Positions 1 through 8,304 of a DNA stretch of 64,000 bases are shown here, one piece after another. The stretch spans positions 1 to 64,000 of the forward strand of contig CAAGBQ010000055.1 in the NCBI GenBank assembly GCA_900768105.1, given 5' to 3'. The notes under the pieces are model-generated. The model ran no database searches. It was not told the DNA's origin and worked only from the letters and a program-made list of their open reading frames with translations. The translations under genes were made by a program, and so were the position numbers. The DNA is from Oscillospiraceae bacterium. GTDB lineage: Bacteria > Bacillota > Clostridia > Oscillospirales > Ruminococcaceae. Each line of letters opens with the position of its first letter. Positions within the stretch are counted from its first letter, which is position 1.

Positions 1-2825
1 AAAATTCCATAGTCATAAAAGGCGCAAGGGAACACAATCTTAAAAATATCGACCTTGAAATTCCAAGGGACAAGCTTGTTGTGTTCACAGGGCTTTCGGG
101 TTCGGGAAAAAGCTCCCTTGCTTTTGATACGATTTTTGCCGACGGCCAGCGCAGGTATATGGAGAGCCTTTCTTCTTATGCGCGTCAATTCCTCGGTATG
201 ATGGAAAAGCCGGATGTGGACTCCATAGACGGGCTTTCGCCGGCAATATCAATTGACCAAAAAAATACAAGCAAAAACCCGCGTTCCACCGTCGGCACGG
301 TTACGGAGATTTATGACTATCTCCGCTTGCTTTATGCGCGAATCGGCGTGCCGCATTGTCCTGTTTGCGGAAGAGAGATAAAGCAGCAAACCATCGACCA
401 GATTGTTGACAAAATTATGGAGCTTCCGGAGGGCACAAAAATTCAGCTTCTCGCTCCGGTAATCCGCGGGCGGAAGGGCGAGCATATAAAGGAGCTTGAC
501 GCCGCACGCCGCAGCGGATTTGTACGCGCACGCATTGACGGAAGCATATATGACCTTTCCGATGACATAAGGCTTGATAAAAATAAAAAGCATACAATAG
601 AAATAATCGTTGACCGCCTTGTTATAAGGCCGGACATAGCCTCCCGCCTTACGGATTCTCTTGAAACCGTAATGGCGCAAAGCGGAGGACTTGCGGTAGT
701 GAATGTTGTTGACGGCGATGATATGCTGTTTTCACAAAATTATGCCTGTCCGGAGCACGGAATTTCCATAGAGGAGCTTACTCCGCGAATGTTTTCGTTC
801 AACAACCCATTCGGAGCCTGCGAAAAATGCACTGGACTCGGTATATTTATGCGTGTTGACCCAAACCTTGTGATTCCTAACAAAAATCTTTCAATTCGCG
901 AAGGAGCGATTCGCGCCAGCGGTTGGTATTACTATGAGGGCGGGATAGCGCAGAATTATTACGATGCCTTGGCAAAAGAATACGGATTTTCCCTTGATGT
1001 TCCGGTAAAGGACCTTCCGAAGGAAGTTATGGATATAATTCTGTACGGAACAAACGGAAAAAAGCTTCAGGTGCGGCGTGAAAGCGACAGTATGCACGGC
1101 TATATTACAACGGATTTTGAGGGTGTTGTGAATAACCTTGAACGCCGCTTCCGTGAAACAGGCAGCGAATGGATGAAGGAAGAAATTGCGCAGTTTATGC
1201 GCGCGGTGGACTGTCCGGAATGTCACGGAGAACGCCTAAAAAAAATCTCTCTCGGAGTGACCGTTGCAGGAAAAAACATTAGTGAATTTTCAAAGATGTC
1301 CGTAAAACAGGCGCTTGATTTTGTTGAAAATATGCAGCTTTCCGAAAGAGAACAGATGATTTCCCACCTTATTTTGAAGGAGGTAAAATCGCGCCTTGGT
1401 TTTTTAAAAAATGTAGGGTTGGAGTATCTTACGCTTTCCCGCGGGGCGGCAACTCTCTCCGGCGGTGAAGCCCAGCGAATCCGCCTTGCAACGCAAATCG
1501 GTTCCTCGCTTATGGGCGTTTTGTATATTCTTGATGAGCCGAGCATCGGTTTGCACCAGCGCGATAACGAAAAGCTTATTGCGACGCTGAAGCGCCTGCG
1601 CGACCTTGGCAATACCGTAATTGTGGTCGAGCACGATACGGATACAATGCTTGCCGCCGACCATATTGTCGATATAGGGCCGGGTGCGGGTGTTCACGGC
1701 GGCAATGTGGTATGCTCCGGAACGGTGGAGGATATAATAAATTGTCAGGAATCCATAACCGGCGCATATCTTTCGGGAAGAAAGAAAATAGAAATTCCGG
1801 AGCAGCGCCGTGCGGGAAACGGCAAAAAAATAACAGTAAAAGGGGCGGCGGAAAACAATCTGCGCCATATAGATGTAGAGTTTCCCCTTGGAACATTTTG
1901 CGTTGTCACAGGTGTTTCCGGTTCCGGAAAAAGCTCGCTTGTGAATGAAATCCTTTATAAAACCCTTGCAAGGGATCTTAACGGGGCAAAGTCGATTCCG
2001 GGAAAATGCGATGCGGTTGAGGGTGAGGAATATCTCGACAAGGTAATCTGCATAGACCAGTCGCCCATAGGGCGCACTCCGCGTTCCAATCCTGCGACTT
2101 ATACCGGGGTTTTTACCGATATACGCAATCTTTTTGCCGAAACGGCAGAGTCGAAGGCACGCGGTTATAATTCCGGCAGATATTCGTTTAATGTAAAGGG
2201 CGGCCGCTGCGAAGCGTGCGAAGGCGGCGGCATTATTGAAATTGAGATGCACTTTCTTCCGAACATTTTTGTTCCGTGCGAGGTTTGCAAGGGAAAGCGC
2301 TATAACCGTGAAACTCTTGAAGTGCGTTATAAGGATAAAAACATCAGCGATGTGCTGAATATGACCGTAGAGGAAGCACTTGTTTTCTTTGAAAATGTAC
2401 CGAAAATCCGCCGAAAAATCGAGGTTTTGCAGGAGGTGGGGCTTGGCTATGTAACCCTTGGCCAATCGGCGACTACACTTTCCGGCGGTGAAGCTCAAAG
2501 GGTGAAGCTTGCGACGGAGCTTTCCAAACGCCCGACCGGCAAAACGGTTTATATCCTTGACGAGCCCACCACCGGACTTCATACGGCAGATGTTCACAAG
2601 CTTATTGATGTTTTGCAAAAGCTTGTGGATGGCGGAAATACGGTAATCCTTATTGAGCATAATCTTGATGTAATCAAGGTTGCGGATTATCTTATTGACC
2701 TTGGGCCGGAGGGCGGCGATGGCGGCGGTACGGTTGTTGTTGCGGGAACGCCCGAAAAGGTTGCCGCCTGCAAAAAATCCTATACGGGACAGTTCCTTAA
2801 ACCGATTTTGGAGCAGAAAAAGTAA
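1..2825 (+). CDS. uvrA: UvrABC system protein A, 5' end cut by window
   Basis: Excinuclease ABC subunit A, the damage-scanning ATPase of nucleotide excision repair. The reading frame (first full codon at 3) is open to the window edge. The first visible residues match the usual UvrA start region ([13 protein letters not shown]), so only a few residues are missing; 940 are visible, about full length. Two ABC modules are seen: Walker [10 protein letters not shown] near the start and GVSGSGKSS in the second half, ABC signatures [12 protein letters not shown] and [12 protein letters not shown], and zinc-finger cysteine pairs ([19 protein letters not shown]). The GTG at 81 lies inside Walker A of module I and is not the start. 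A terminator follows directly, so this ends its transcription unit. Confidence 0.98.
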   Translation, partial: NSIVIKGAREHNLKNIDLEIPRDKLVVFTGLSGSGKSSLAFDTIFADGQRRYMESLSSYARQFLGMMEKPDVDSIDGLSPAISIDQKNTSKNPRSTVGTVTEIYDYLRLLYARIGVPHCPVCGREIKQQTIDQIVDKIMELPEGTKIQLLAPVIRGRKGEHIKELDAARRSGFVRARIDGSIYDLSDDIRLDKNKKHTIEIIVDRLVIRPDIASRLTDSLETVMAQSGGLAVVNVVDGDDMLFSQNYACPEHGISIEELTPRMFSFNNPFGACEKCTGLGIFMRVDPNLVIPNKNLSIREGAIRASGWYYYEGGIAQNYYDALAKEYGFSLDVPVKDLPKEVMDIILYGTNGKKLQVRRESDSMHGYITTDFEGVVNNLERRFRETGSEWMKEEIAQFMRAVDCPECHGERLKKISLGVTVAGKNISEFSKMSVKQALDFVENMQLSEREQMISHLILKEVKSRLGFLKNVGLEYLTLSRGAATLSGGEAQRIRLATQIGSSLMGVLYILDEPSIGLHQRDNEKLIATLKRLRDLGNTVIVVEHDTDTMLAADHIVDIGPGAGVHGGNVVCSGTVEDIINCQESITGAYLSGRKKIEIPEQRRAGNGKKITVKGAAENNLRHIDVEFPLGTFCVVTGVSGSGKSSLVNEILYKTLARDLNGAKSIPGKCDAVEGEEYLDKVICIDQSPIGRTPRSNPATYTGVFTDIRNLFAETAESKARGYNSGRYSFNVKGGRCEACEGGGIIEIEMHFLPNIFVPCEVCKGKRYNRETLEVRYKDKNISDVLNMTVEEALVFFENVPKIRRKIEVLQEVGLGYVTLGQSATTLSGGEAQRVKLATELSKRPTGKTVYILDEPTTGLHTADVHKLIDVLQKLVDGGNTVILIEHNLDVIKVADYLIDLGPEGGDGGGTVVVAGTPEKVAACKKSYTGQFLKPILEQKK

Positions 2826-2827
2826 TA

Positions 2828-2874
2828 AAACGGAGCAAAAGAGCATAAAAATGCCTTTTTGCTCTGTTTTTTTT
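2828..2874 (+). terminator. Rho-independent terminator of uvrA
   Basis: The stem AAACGGAGCAAAA pairs with TTTTTGCTCTGTTT and runs into T8, three bases after the uvrA stop. Confidence 0.85.
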
Positions 2875-2958
2875 AAAATATTTGTTCAAAAGCCTGTAAA
2901 AACGCCAAAAAATATGTTATGATAAACTATCAATATGTATAAAAGGAGCGGCTCCACT

Positions 2959-3708
2959 ATGTCCGAACAGATAATTTTTAAAAATCAGGCTTTCGGCGGC
3001 TTCAATAAAGAGGAAGTCCTTAAATATATAGATTTGCTTAATGCAAAGCACACCGAGGAACAGGAGCAGGCAAGCGCAGAGAATGCGAGCCTTGCTTCAC
3101 AAATTACAGACCTTAAAATAAAAACCGAAGAAGGCGAAAAAAGCTTTAATGAGCTTATGAACGCCTATAACGAAATGCGCGAGCATTATATGATGCTCAA
3201 AACCCGCTGCGATAATCTTGAAAGCGATAATGCAAAGCTTAAAACCCGCTGCGAAATTGCGGAAAAGGAGCTTTGCATAGAAAAGGAACTTAATAAGCAG
3301 CTTGAAGATAAAATGGAGCAGGAACACCAAAAAGCCGATGAGCATGCGGCAGAGGGAAAACGCCTTGTTGCCGCGATGAAAGAAATGGGAGATTCGGCAA
3401 GAGTGATGCTCAATGGAGCAAAGAACAATGCTCAAAGCATAATAAATGATGCTCAAGCCTCCGCAGAGAGTATAAATGCAGAGATTGACAGCTTCTGTGC
3501 GGAGGTTGAAAAGACGAAAGCATTTATGCAGGATTCCCTTTCCGTGCTTACCCAACGCCTTGAATACATAGGAAAAACGGCCGCCGCGGCAAAGATTGCT
3601 TCCGACGGTAAGGCGGAAAAATGCAACGAAATACAAAGCGAGTACGAAAAAATGGTAACGGAAGCGAACGGCAAGGTGGAAGCCTTTAAAAATCGCTTTT
3701 TTCAGTGA
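2959..3708 (+). CDS. DivIVA-like coiled-coil protein
   Basis: 249 residues. The N-terminus (IIFKNQAFGGFNKEEVLKYID) resembles the DivIVA membrane/polar-targeting segment. It is followed by a long Glu/Lys/Ala-rich coiled coil (about residues 25-150) and a helical C-terminal half. Such proteins mark curved membrane or division sites in Firmicutes; the role here is inferred. The start at 2959 is chosen because AAGGAG lies ten bases upstream; the in-frame ATG at 2935 has no ribosome binding site. The ORF stops just after a T6 run (3697-3702). Removing one T would extend it by about 62 codons to 3895, so the annotated C-terminus may be artificial or the product of a frameshift. Confidence 0.75.
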   Translation: MSEQIIFKNQAFGGFNKEEVLKYIDLLNAKHTEEQEQASAENASLASQITDLKIKTEEGEKSFNELMNAYNEMREHYMMLKTRCDNLESDNAKLKTRCEIAEKELCIEKELNKQLEDKMEQEHQKADEHAAEGKRLVAAMKEMGDSARVMLNGAKNNAQSIINDAQASAESINAEIDSFCAEVEKTKAFMQDSLSVLTQRLEYIGKTAAAAKIASDGKAEKCNEIQSEYEKMVTEANGKVEAFKNRFFQ

Positions 3709-3895
3709 CCCGCCGCAGCCCGTAACGGAAGTTGAAATCGCGACGGGCGGCACAGAAGGCGGTAATCGAAACATGGCTTTACAAAAGCCGCGGCAGATTG
3801 TGCCGCGGCCATCGTCAAAAATTGTTCTGCGGCAAAAGCGCAGCTTTGCGGACGAGATAAAAAGCCTGATAAGAGCGATAATAAAACGATTTTGA
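3707..3895 (+). pseudogene. Out-of-frame C-terminal extension of the DivIVA-like gene
   Basis: In the frame +1 to the upstream gene, an open stretch continues from the stop codon region to a TGA at 3893-3895. It encodes a proline-rich linker (DPPQPVTEVEIATGG) and a basic amphipathic tail (SFADEIKSLIRAIIKRF). It has no start or ribosome binding site of its own. The composition is protein-like and joins smoothly to the upstream product if one T of the T6 run at 3697-3702 is skipped. It may be a true frameshift mutation, a sequencing indel, or slippage-based expression. Confidence 0.5.
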
Positions 3896-3943
3896 ACACA
3901 GCGCCGAATGAAATATTTCGGCGGTTGTTTTTAAAAGGAGGAG

Positions 3944-4108
3944 ATGCCGGTGCGGGTAGAGCTTACGGTATATTCGGATAACGAGCGTGCAATTCACCTT
4001 TATGAAAAATACGGCTTTGTAAAAGAAGGCGTAAAACGCAGGGCTGCCATAAGCTGTGGGCAATATAAGGACGAGGTAATTATGGCGCGAATCAAGGATT
4101 TCGGTTAA
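3944..4108 (+). pseudogene. GNAT acetyltransferase C-terminal remnant (54 codons)
   Basis: A short ORF behind AAAGGAGG encodes only the last third of a Gcn5-type N-acetyltransferase: the segment ERAIHLYEKYGFVKEGVKRR is the classic final alpha4-beta7 region, followed by DEVIMARI. The acetyl-CoA-binding motif A (Q/RxxGxG/A) and everything upstream of it are absent. The preceding bases encode the DivIVA tail in another frame. A full GNAT protein is about 150-170 residues, so this is most likely a decayed fragment. The intact ribosome binding site leaves open that a small peptide is made. Confidence 0.6.
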
Positions 4109-4117
4109 GGAGAAAAT

Positions 4118-5242
4118 ATGGATAAGCTTAAAATATCCTGCCCGTGCCTTTTTGGACTGGAAAGCGTACTTTCCGGCGAGATGAAGCGTATGGGCGCAGA
4201 AAATATAACCGCAGAGGACGGCAGAGTTACATTTGAGGGAAGCTTTGAGGATGCGGCACGCGCAAACCTCCGCTTGCGTACTGCGGAAAGAGTGCAGATA
4301 ATTGTTGCGGAATTTACCGCGCGAACATACGAGGAACTTTTTCAGGGCACTTTGGCTGCTCCATGGGAGGAATTTATCGGGCGCAAAGATGCGTTTCCGG
4401 TAAAGGGCAGAACGGTAAAAAGTCAGCTTTACAGTATGTCGGACTGTCAGTCAATCATTAAAAAAGCGGTGGCGAAGCGCCTTGAAAGCGTTTATCATCA
4501 AAGCTGGTTTGATGAAACCGGCGCGACGATTCAGATTCAGTTTATGCTGCTGAAGGATAGGGTAATGCTGCTGCTTGATACATCCGGTATTGGGCTTCAT
4601 AAAAGGGGCTATCGCCGCAATGCGGTGGAAGCACCGATAAAGGAAACAATCGCTGCGGGAATTGCCGACCTTGCCCATGTGTATCCGGACAGTGTTGTTT
4701 GCGACCCGATGTGCGGCAGCGGCACGCTTATGATTGAATCTGCGCTGAAAGCAATGAACATTGCTCCGGGAATAAACCGCCATTTTGCTGCGGAGCAATG
4801 GGGATGCTTCCCATCTGATGTGTGGCAGCGCCAGCGCGGCGCCTGCCTTGATGAGATAAACCGCGACGCTCCGTTTGAAGCGTTTGGCTCCGACATTGAT
4901 CCGGAAGCGGTGCGCCTTACTATGGAGAATGCCGCTAACGCGGGCGTTGCAGGAAGGATTCATGTTGAACAGCGGGATATGCGCGAATTTGAATTTCCAA
5001 TGGCGGAACGCCGCCTGATTATGCTTTGCAATCCGCCTTACGGTGAACGGATATTGGATATAAAGGAGGCGGAGGAGCTTTACCGCGCCCTCGGAAGGCT
5101 TTGCGAGCCTGCGGCGGGCAGAAGCTTTAACATAATTTCCCCTCACGATGAATTCGAGGCACTTTTCGGAAGAAAAGCGGACCGCCGCCGCAAGCTTTAT
5201 AACGGTATGATAAAATGCCAGCTTTATATGTACTTCAAGTAA
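4118..5242 (+). CDS. RlmL/YpsC-type THUMP-domain RNA methyltransferase
   Basis: 374 residues. An N-terminal THUMP RNA-binding domain (about 1-160) precedes a class I SAM-dependent methyltransferase domain. Motif I-like VCDPMCGSGTLMIE (about 197-210) and the N2-guanine/amino-methylase catalytic motif NPPYGERI (about 306) are visible. The family (COG0116) methylates 23S rRNA guanine-N2; the single-domain Firmicute form is YpsC. The start has AAGGAG seven bases upstream. The gene follows the GNAT remnant by nine bases and ends at a hairpin pair shared with the convergent amidase gene. Confidence 0.9.
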   Translation: MDKLKISCPCLFGLESVLSGEMKRMGAENITAEDGRVTFEGSFEDAARANLRLRTAERVQIIVAEFTARTYEELFQGTLAAPWEEFIGRKDAFPVKGRTVKSQLYSMSDCQSIIKKAVAKRLESVYHQSWFDETGATIQIQFMLLKDRVMLLLDTSGIGLHKRGYRRNAVEAPIKETIAAGIADLAHVYPDSVVCDPMCGSGTLMIESALKAMNIAPGINRHFAAEQWGCFPSDVWQRQRGACLDEINRDAPFEAFGSDIDPEAVRLTMENAANAGVAGRIHVEQRDMREFEFPMAERRLIMLCNPPYGERILDIKEAEELYRALGRLCEPAAGRSFNIISPHDEFEALFGRKADRRRKLYNGMIKCQLYMYFK

Positions 5243-5305
5243 TTTGAGCACGAAGTGCTCAAATTAAAAAGGCTCCGTGCTTAAATGAGCACGGAGCCTT
5301 CGTTA
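5241..5305. terminator. Two hairpins between convergent genes
   Basis: A perfect stem AATTTGAGCA/TGCTCAAATT (5241-5265) is followed by AAGGCTCCGTGCT/AGCACGGAGCCTT (5269-5300). The second has A-rich and T-rich flanks and can serve both the + strand methyltransferase gene and the - strand amidase gene. Confidence 0.75.
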
Positions 5306-5318
5306 CAATTAGGAACAA

Positions 5319-7742
5319 TCAGTTATCAACAATCTCCATAACCGCTTTTGTTACGGCAAGAGCGGTTTTTTGTATGTCTGCTTTGTCAATAAGGCTTTCA
5401 ACCTCTGCGGGATTGGAGATAAAACCGACTTCGAGCATAACTGCGGGGCAGAGGGTAAGGCGCGTGACGGAATAATAATCTTGCTTTGAGCCTTCGTTAT
5501 CGCGCCGTGTTGCCGCAGAAATGTAATCCACAAGCTTTTGCGAAAATTCTGCGGATTCCGCATAGTGATAATATACCTCTGTGCCGCACCAAAGGTTAGC
5601 ATCGGCATTTTCTGCAATGGAATTGGAGTGGCAGCAGATATAAACATCTACAAAGGCCGCGCGCGCAGGGTCGGTTCTGCCATAGGTATCAAGCTTGCTT
5701 CCGTCGGAAACAAGCAGCACGATTTTTGCGCCTAACCGCTCAAGGCTTTCTGCAATGGACATGGTGTTTGCAAGGTTGATTTCCGCTTCGTTAACTCCAT
5801 AGTCGCCTGCGGGACTTAAAGCGCCGGGGTCCGGTCCGCCGTGGCCGGAGCATACCGCGATAGTTATTCCGGAAAGAGGCTTTTCAAGGTTTCCGGAAAG
5901 TACAGGCTGTTTTTTAAGCACAACGGTCATTGTTCCGGTTTCTTCGTCCGTCTGAATATCCCAACCCCAAAGGCTGTGCTTTGCAAGAACGACCACCGTA
6001 ACCGTGCCATCGCCGTTATCAATTGGATTTACTATATAAAATAGCTCGGAAGCTTTATCAATGGAGCCAAAGTCGCTGTATGCGGTATTATAAAGGGTAA
6101 GCCGCAGCTTTTTGCCGTCAATTTCACCACGGAATGCAGGAATATTGGTGCAGGAAAGGTGAAGCAGCTCATAATTTTCACCGGTTTCTCGGCCGGCGGC
6201 GGTAACAGTGTTTTGAATATCTCCGCTTCCTATAACGGGGGTGCTGTGTGCTTTTTTGATGTAGCCGCCCATGGAAAGACCATACCAGTCATCGGTTTCC
6301 TCCACAACATAGTCGGTGCAGCCGGTGCGCAGAGTAGCCGTAAACCCGCCGGTAGTTTCCGGCTGCGGTTCTATGCCGGCAAGGTTGCAGTTTGCGCGGA
6401 TTGCGAGCTTTGCTCCATCGCCTATGGCAAAAACCTCGCCCTCGCTTTTATAGTTTTTCGTTTCGCCGTTATAAACAAGGGTGTATGAAACAGAGCCGAG
6501 GGAGGTTACTTCTCCGGAAACAAATTTTTCCTCCGGAATAACGACCTCCGCCTTGAATTTTGCGGGAACGCCGGCGTCCGCGGCGGCAACCTGCGAAAGA
6601 GTTACGCTTTTGCCCGCAACGCTGGCATAAACCGTGCCGCCGCTTGGTCCAATGCAGGTTATGGTTACGGCTTCGCCAATGCGTGCGGAAAGGGAGGCAG
6701 TGGGCGCAATGGAGGAAAGACGGGAGGTCTTTCCGCTGCCGCCGGTCGCGGTGCCGCGGTTTATGGTTACATAACGGACGGAGTCACCTTGGGTAAATGT
6801 ATATGTAGCGCCTTTTTTCGGCGCATCAACCGTTACGGCAAAAAGTCCGCTTTTTCCGGTGCGCTTGATTTCGGCTCCGTCCATATAGAGCTTTTTGTTC
6901 GGGTCGGAGGTACCGAAAATTGTGTATTTATATGTTTGCACGGTAAGTGCGGAAGTGCTTGGGCGGGTTATGGCAAATTTTTGCGAAATTGAAAAGTCGG
7001 CATATTCATCAAGCACCGTACTGCCGAATGACCCAACAAGATAGCTTGCGCTTCCATTTGCGTCGTCTTTAAGCGCCGCATAGTCATAAACGCAGAAGCC
7101 CGCGTTGCGAAGGCGGTTGACAAGATACTGATTATTAAGCTCATATGCATCGCCGAAAAAGTCGCCGCGGCTTACCGGAACAAGCACGCGTGAAAGGTCG
7201 TTTACCGTGTAGAGTGAAGCTCCGGAAAAGTCTGTTTTGAGCTTTTCTAAATAATCCTCATAGCTGTTTTCGGAATAGGAGGAGCAAAGGTTTTCTGCAA
7301 AAATAATATTGAAGAGGTTGGAGGAATAAAGCTCTGTGGCTCTTGCCGCAGCTGCTTCGCTGCCGAAGGGCAGAAAAACGCCGGCCTTTTCGCCAAGCGC
7401 GGCAAGGTTCTCTTCGGATGCCTCCATAGCGGGGATGAGAACGGATTCAAAATTTTTTGCGGAAAGGACGGCTGCGGAATCGCTGTGGCAAAGGGCAAAA
7501 AGCTTTGCACCGTCAACCGTGCCGAAAAGCTCGTCTATGTAGCTATCGGAAAAGCCGTTCCGGCAGTCGAGTAAAATTCCGTTAAAGCCGCTTTCCTCTG
7601 TAAAAGCGGCAATCTCCGAAGCGGAAGCGCCGCTTTTCGCGTCGAGCACGAAAAGCTTATCCGTATTTTCTGCGGCAAAGGCGCAAACAGAAAGAATGAG
7701 CACCGCCGCGACGGCAAAAATCAAAGAAACTGTCTTTTTCAA
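5319..7742 (-). CDS. Secreted N-acetylmuramoyl-L-alanine amidase, multidomain
   Basis: 807 residues. A signal peptide (MKKTVSLIFAVAAVLILSVCAFA) is followed by an N-terminal domain of about 230 residues (KLFVLDAKSG...GILLDCRNG) that looks like a TIM-barrel/DUF4015-type fold. Then come beta-rich Ig/AMIN-like segments and a C-terminal Amidase_3 domain from about residue 632. Zinc and catalytic positions are visible: H in CSGHGGPDPGA, E in NEAEINLA, H in ICCHSNS, and E in MLEVGFISN. It should cleave the MurNAc-L-Ala bond of peptidoglycan outside the cell. The start is TTG with GGAGG upstream, overlapping the stop of the 71-residue gene before it by two bases, so translation is probably coupled. 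Confidence 0.9.
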   Translation of the reverse strand: MKKTVSLIFAVAAVLILSVCAFAAENTDKLFVLDAKSGASASEIAAFTEESGFNGILLDCRNGFSDSYIDELFGTVDGAKLFALCHSDSAAVLSAKNFESVLIPAMEASEENLAALGEKAGVFLPFGSEAAAARATELYSSNLFNIIFAENLCSSYSENSYEDYLEKLKTDFSGASLYTVNDLSRVLVPVSRGDFFGDAYELNNQYLVNRLRNAGFCVYDYAALKDDANGSASYLVGSFGSTVLDEYADFSISQKFAITRPSTSALTVQTYKYTIFGTSDPNKKLYMDGAEIKRTGKSGLFAVTVDAPKKGATYTFTQGDSVRYVTINRGTATGGSGKTSRLSSIAPTASLSARIGEAVTITCIGPSGGTVYASVAGKSVTLSQVAAADAGVPAKFKAEVVIPEEKFVSGEVTSLGSVSYTLVYNGETKNYKSEGEVFAIGDGAKLAIRANCNLAGIEPQPETTGGFTATLRTGCTDYVVEETDDWYGLSMGGYIKKAHSTPVIGSGDIQNTVTAAGRETGENYELLHLSCTNIPAFRGEIDGKKLRLTLYNTAYSDFGSIDKASELFYIVNPIDNGDGTVTVVVLAKHSLWGWDIQTDEETGTMTVVLKKQPVLSGNLEKPLSGITIAVCSGHGGPDPGALSPAGDYGVNEAEINLANTMSIAESLERLGAKIVLLVSDGSKLDTYGRTDPARAAFVDVYICCHSNSIAENADANLWCGTEVYYHYAESAEFSQKLVDYISAATRRDNEGSKQDYYSVTRLTLCPAVMLEVGFISNPAEVESLIDKADIQKTALAVTKAVMEIVDN

Positions 7743-7954
7743 AGCTTAAAATCCTCCGGATTATATTGCTGAAGCGCCGGAGCGGTGGGCTTCGGCCTTC
7801 TTAAAATTGGGTCGTAAGTAAAGGAAAGGCAGGAAAAGCCTTTTTCAACAATACCTTTCTTTTTGCAAAGGATATTTTTGCCGTCGGCAGAAAGGTATCC
7901 CTTTTCACAATATTCACAGCGCGGTTCAATATTTTTATCGAAAAATCTTTTCAT
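7739..7954 (-). CDS. Small cysteine-rich protein coupled to amidase
   Basis: 71 residues with four cysteines (C13-x2-C16, C30, C42) in a short cytoplasmic-looking sequence rich in Lys and Glu. There is no signal peptide or membrane segment. The CxxC plus two single Cys suggests a small metal site (zinc or iron-sulfur), which is inference. GGGAGGTG lies at ideal distance from the ATG. Its stop overlaps the TTG start of the amidase and it shares a promoter with it. I do not recognise the family and assign no function. Confidence 0.75.
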   Translation of the reverse strand: MKRFFDKNIEPRCEYCEKGYLSADGKNILCKKKGIVEKGFSCLSFTYDPILRRPKPTAPALQQYNPEDFKL

Positions 7955-7981
7955 AAAAACACCTCCCTTTTATACATCAAT

Positions 7982-8010
7982 ATTATATCAAAGACGGCAC
8001 AGATTTTCTA
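7982..8010 (-). promoter_or_regulatory. Promoter of the Cys-rich protein/amidase operon
   Basis: On the minus strand, TAGAAA, a 17-base spacer, and a perfect TATAAT lie 28 bases upstream of the small gene. The -10 is strong and the -35 moderate (4 of 6). Confidence 0.6.
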
Positions 8011-8123
8011 TAATAAAATGTTACGATTTTATGCTGAATTCGACTAAAATCGCTTTTTGTGAAGGCGGCTGCGCCGCTTTTTAAAAAAATTTTGACCGTT
8101 ATTGCCATCTTTTCGCAAAGCGC

Positions 8124-8152
8124 TTGACAGAAAGCAAAAATGCGGATAACAT
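8124..8152 (+). promoter_or_regulatory. Sigma-A-type promoter of the surface protein
   Basis: TTGACA, 17 bases, TAACAT. It sits about 150 bases before the start codon, implying a long leader. Confidence 0.7.
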
Positions 8153-8304
8153 AGATAAGACAACATATGTGTTATGAAGCTGCGGAGCGGTACCGCTCCA
8201 TTCTTTACTCCGTAAAGAATGATAAGCCTGTATGATAATAGGCAATTACAGCCATAGAAGGCTGTTTGCGAATACATTATAATTTAAATGAGGAGGAATT
8301 TGCA
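8153..8304 (+). other. Structured 5' leader of the surface protein
   Basis: In the leader, perfect or near-perfect inverted repeats stand in tandem: GGAGCGGTACCGCTCC (8184-8199), ATTCTTTACTCCGTAAAGAAT read as a stem-loop (8200-8220), a weak GCCT/AGGC stem (8225-8242) and ACAGCC/GGCTGT (8248-8265). None is followed by a T tract, so it is not a plain terminator. It does not match a riboswitch I recognise. The rest of 7955-8123 holds the divergent promoter and a short GC hairpin (8063-8080), and no gene. Confidence 0.45.

Noticed and set aside
1404..2846. 480-codon open frame on the minus strand
   Set aside because: Complete shadow of uvrA; basic, Cys/Ile-rich low-plausibility product with no ribosome binding site.
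3815..4063. 82-codon minus-strand frame over the GNAT remnant
   Set aside because: No ribosome binding site, and the plus strand carries an unmistakable GNAT C-terminal motif.
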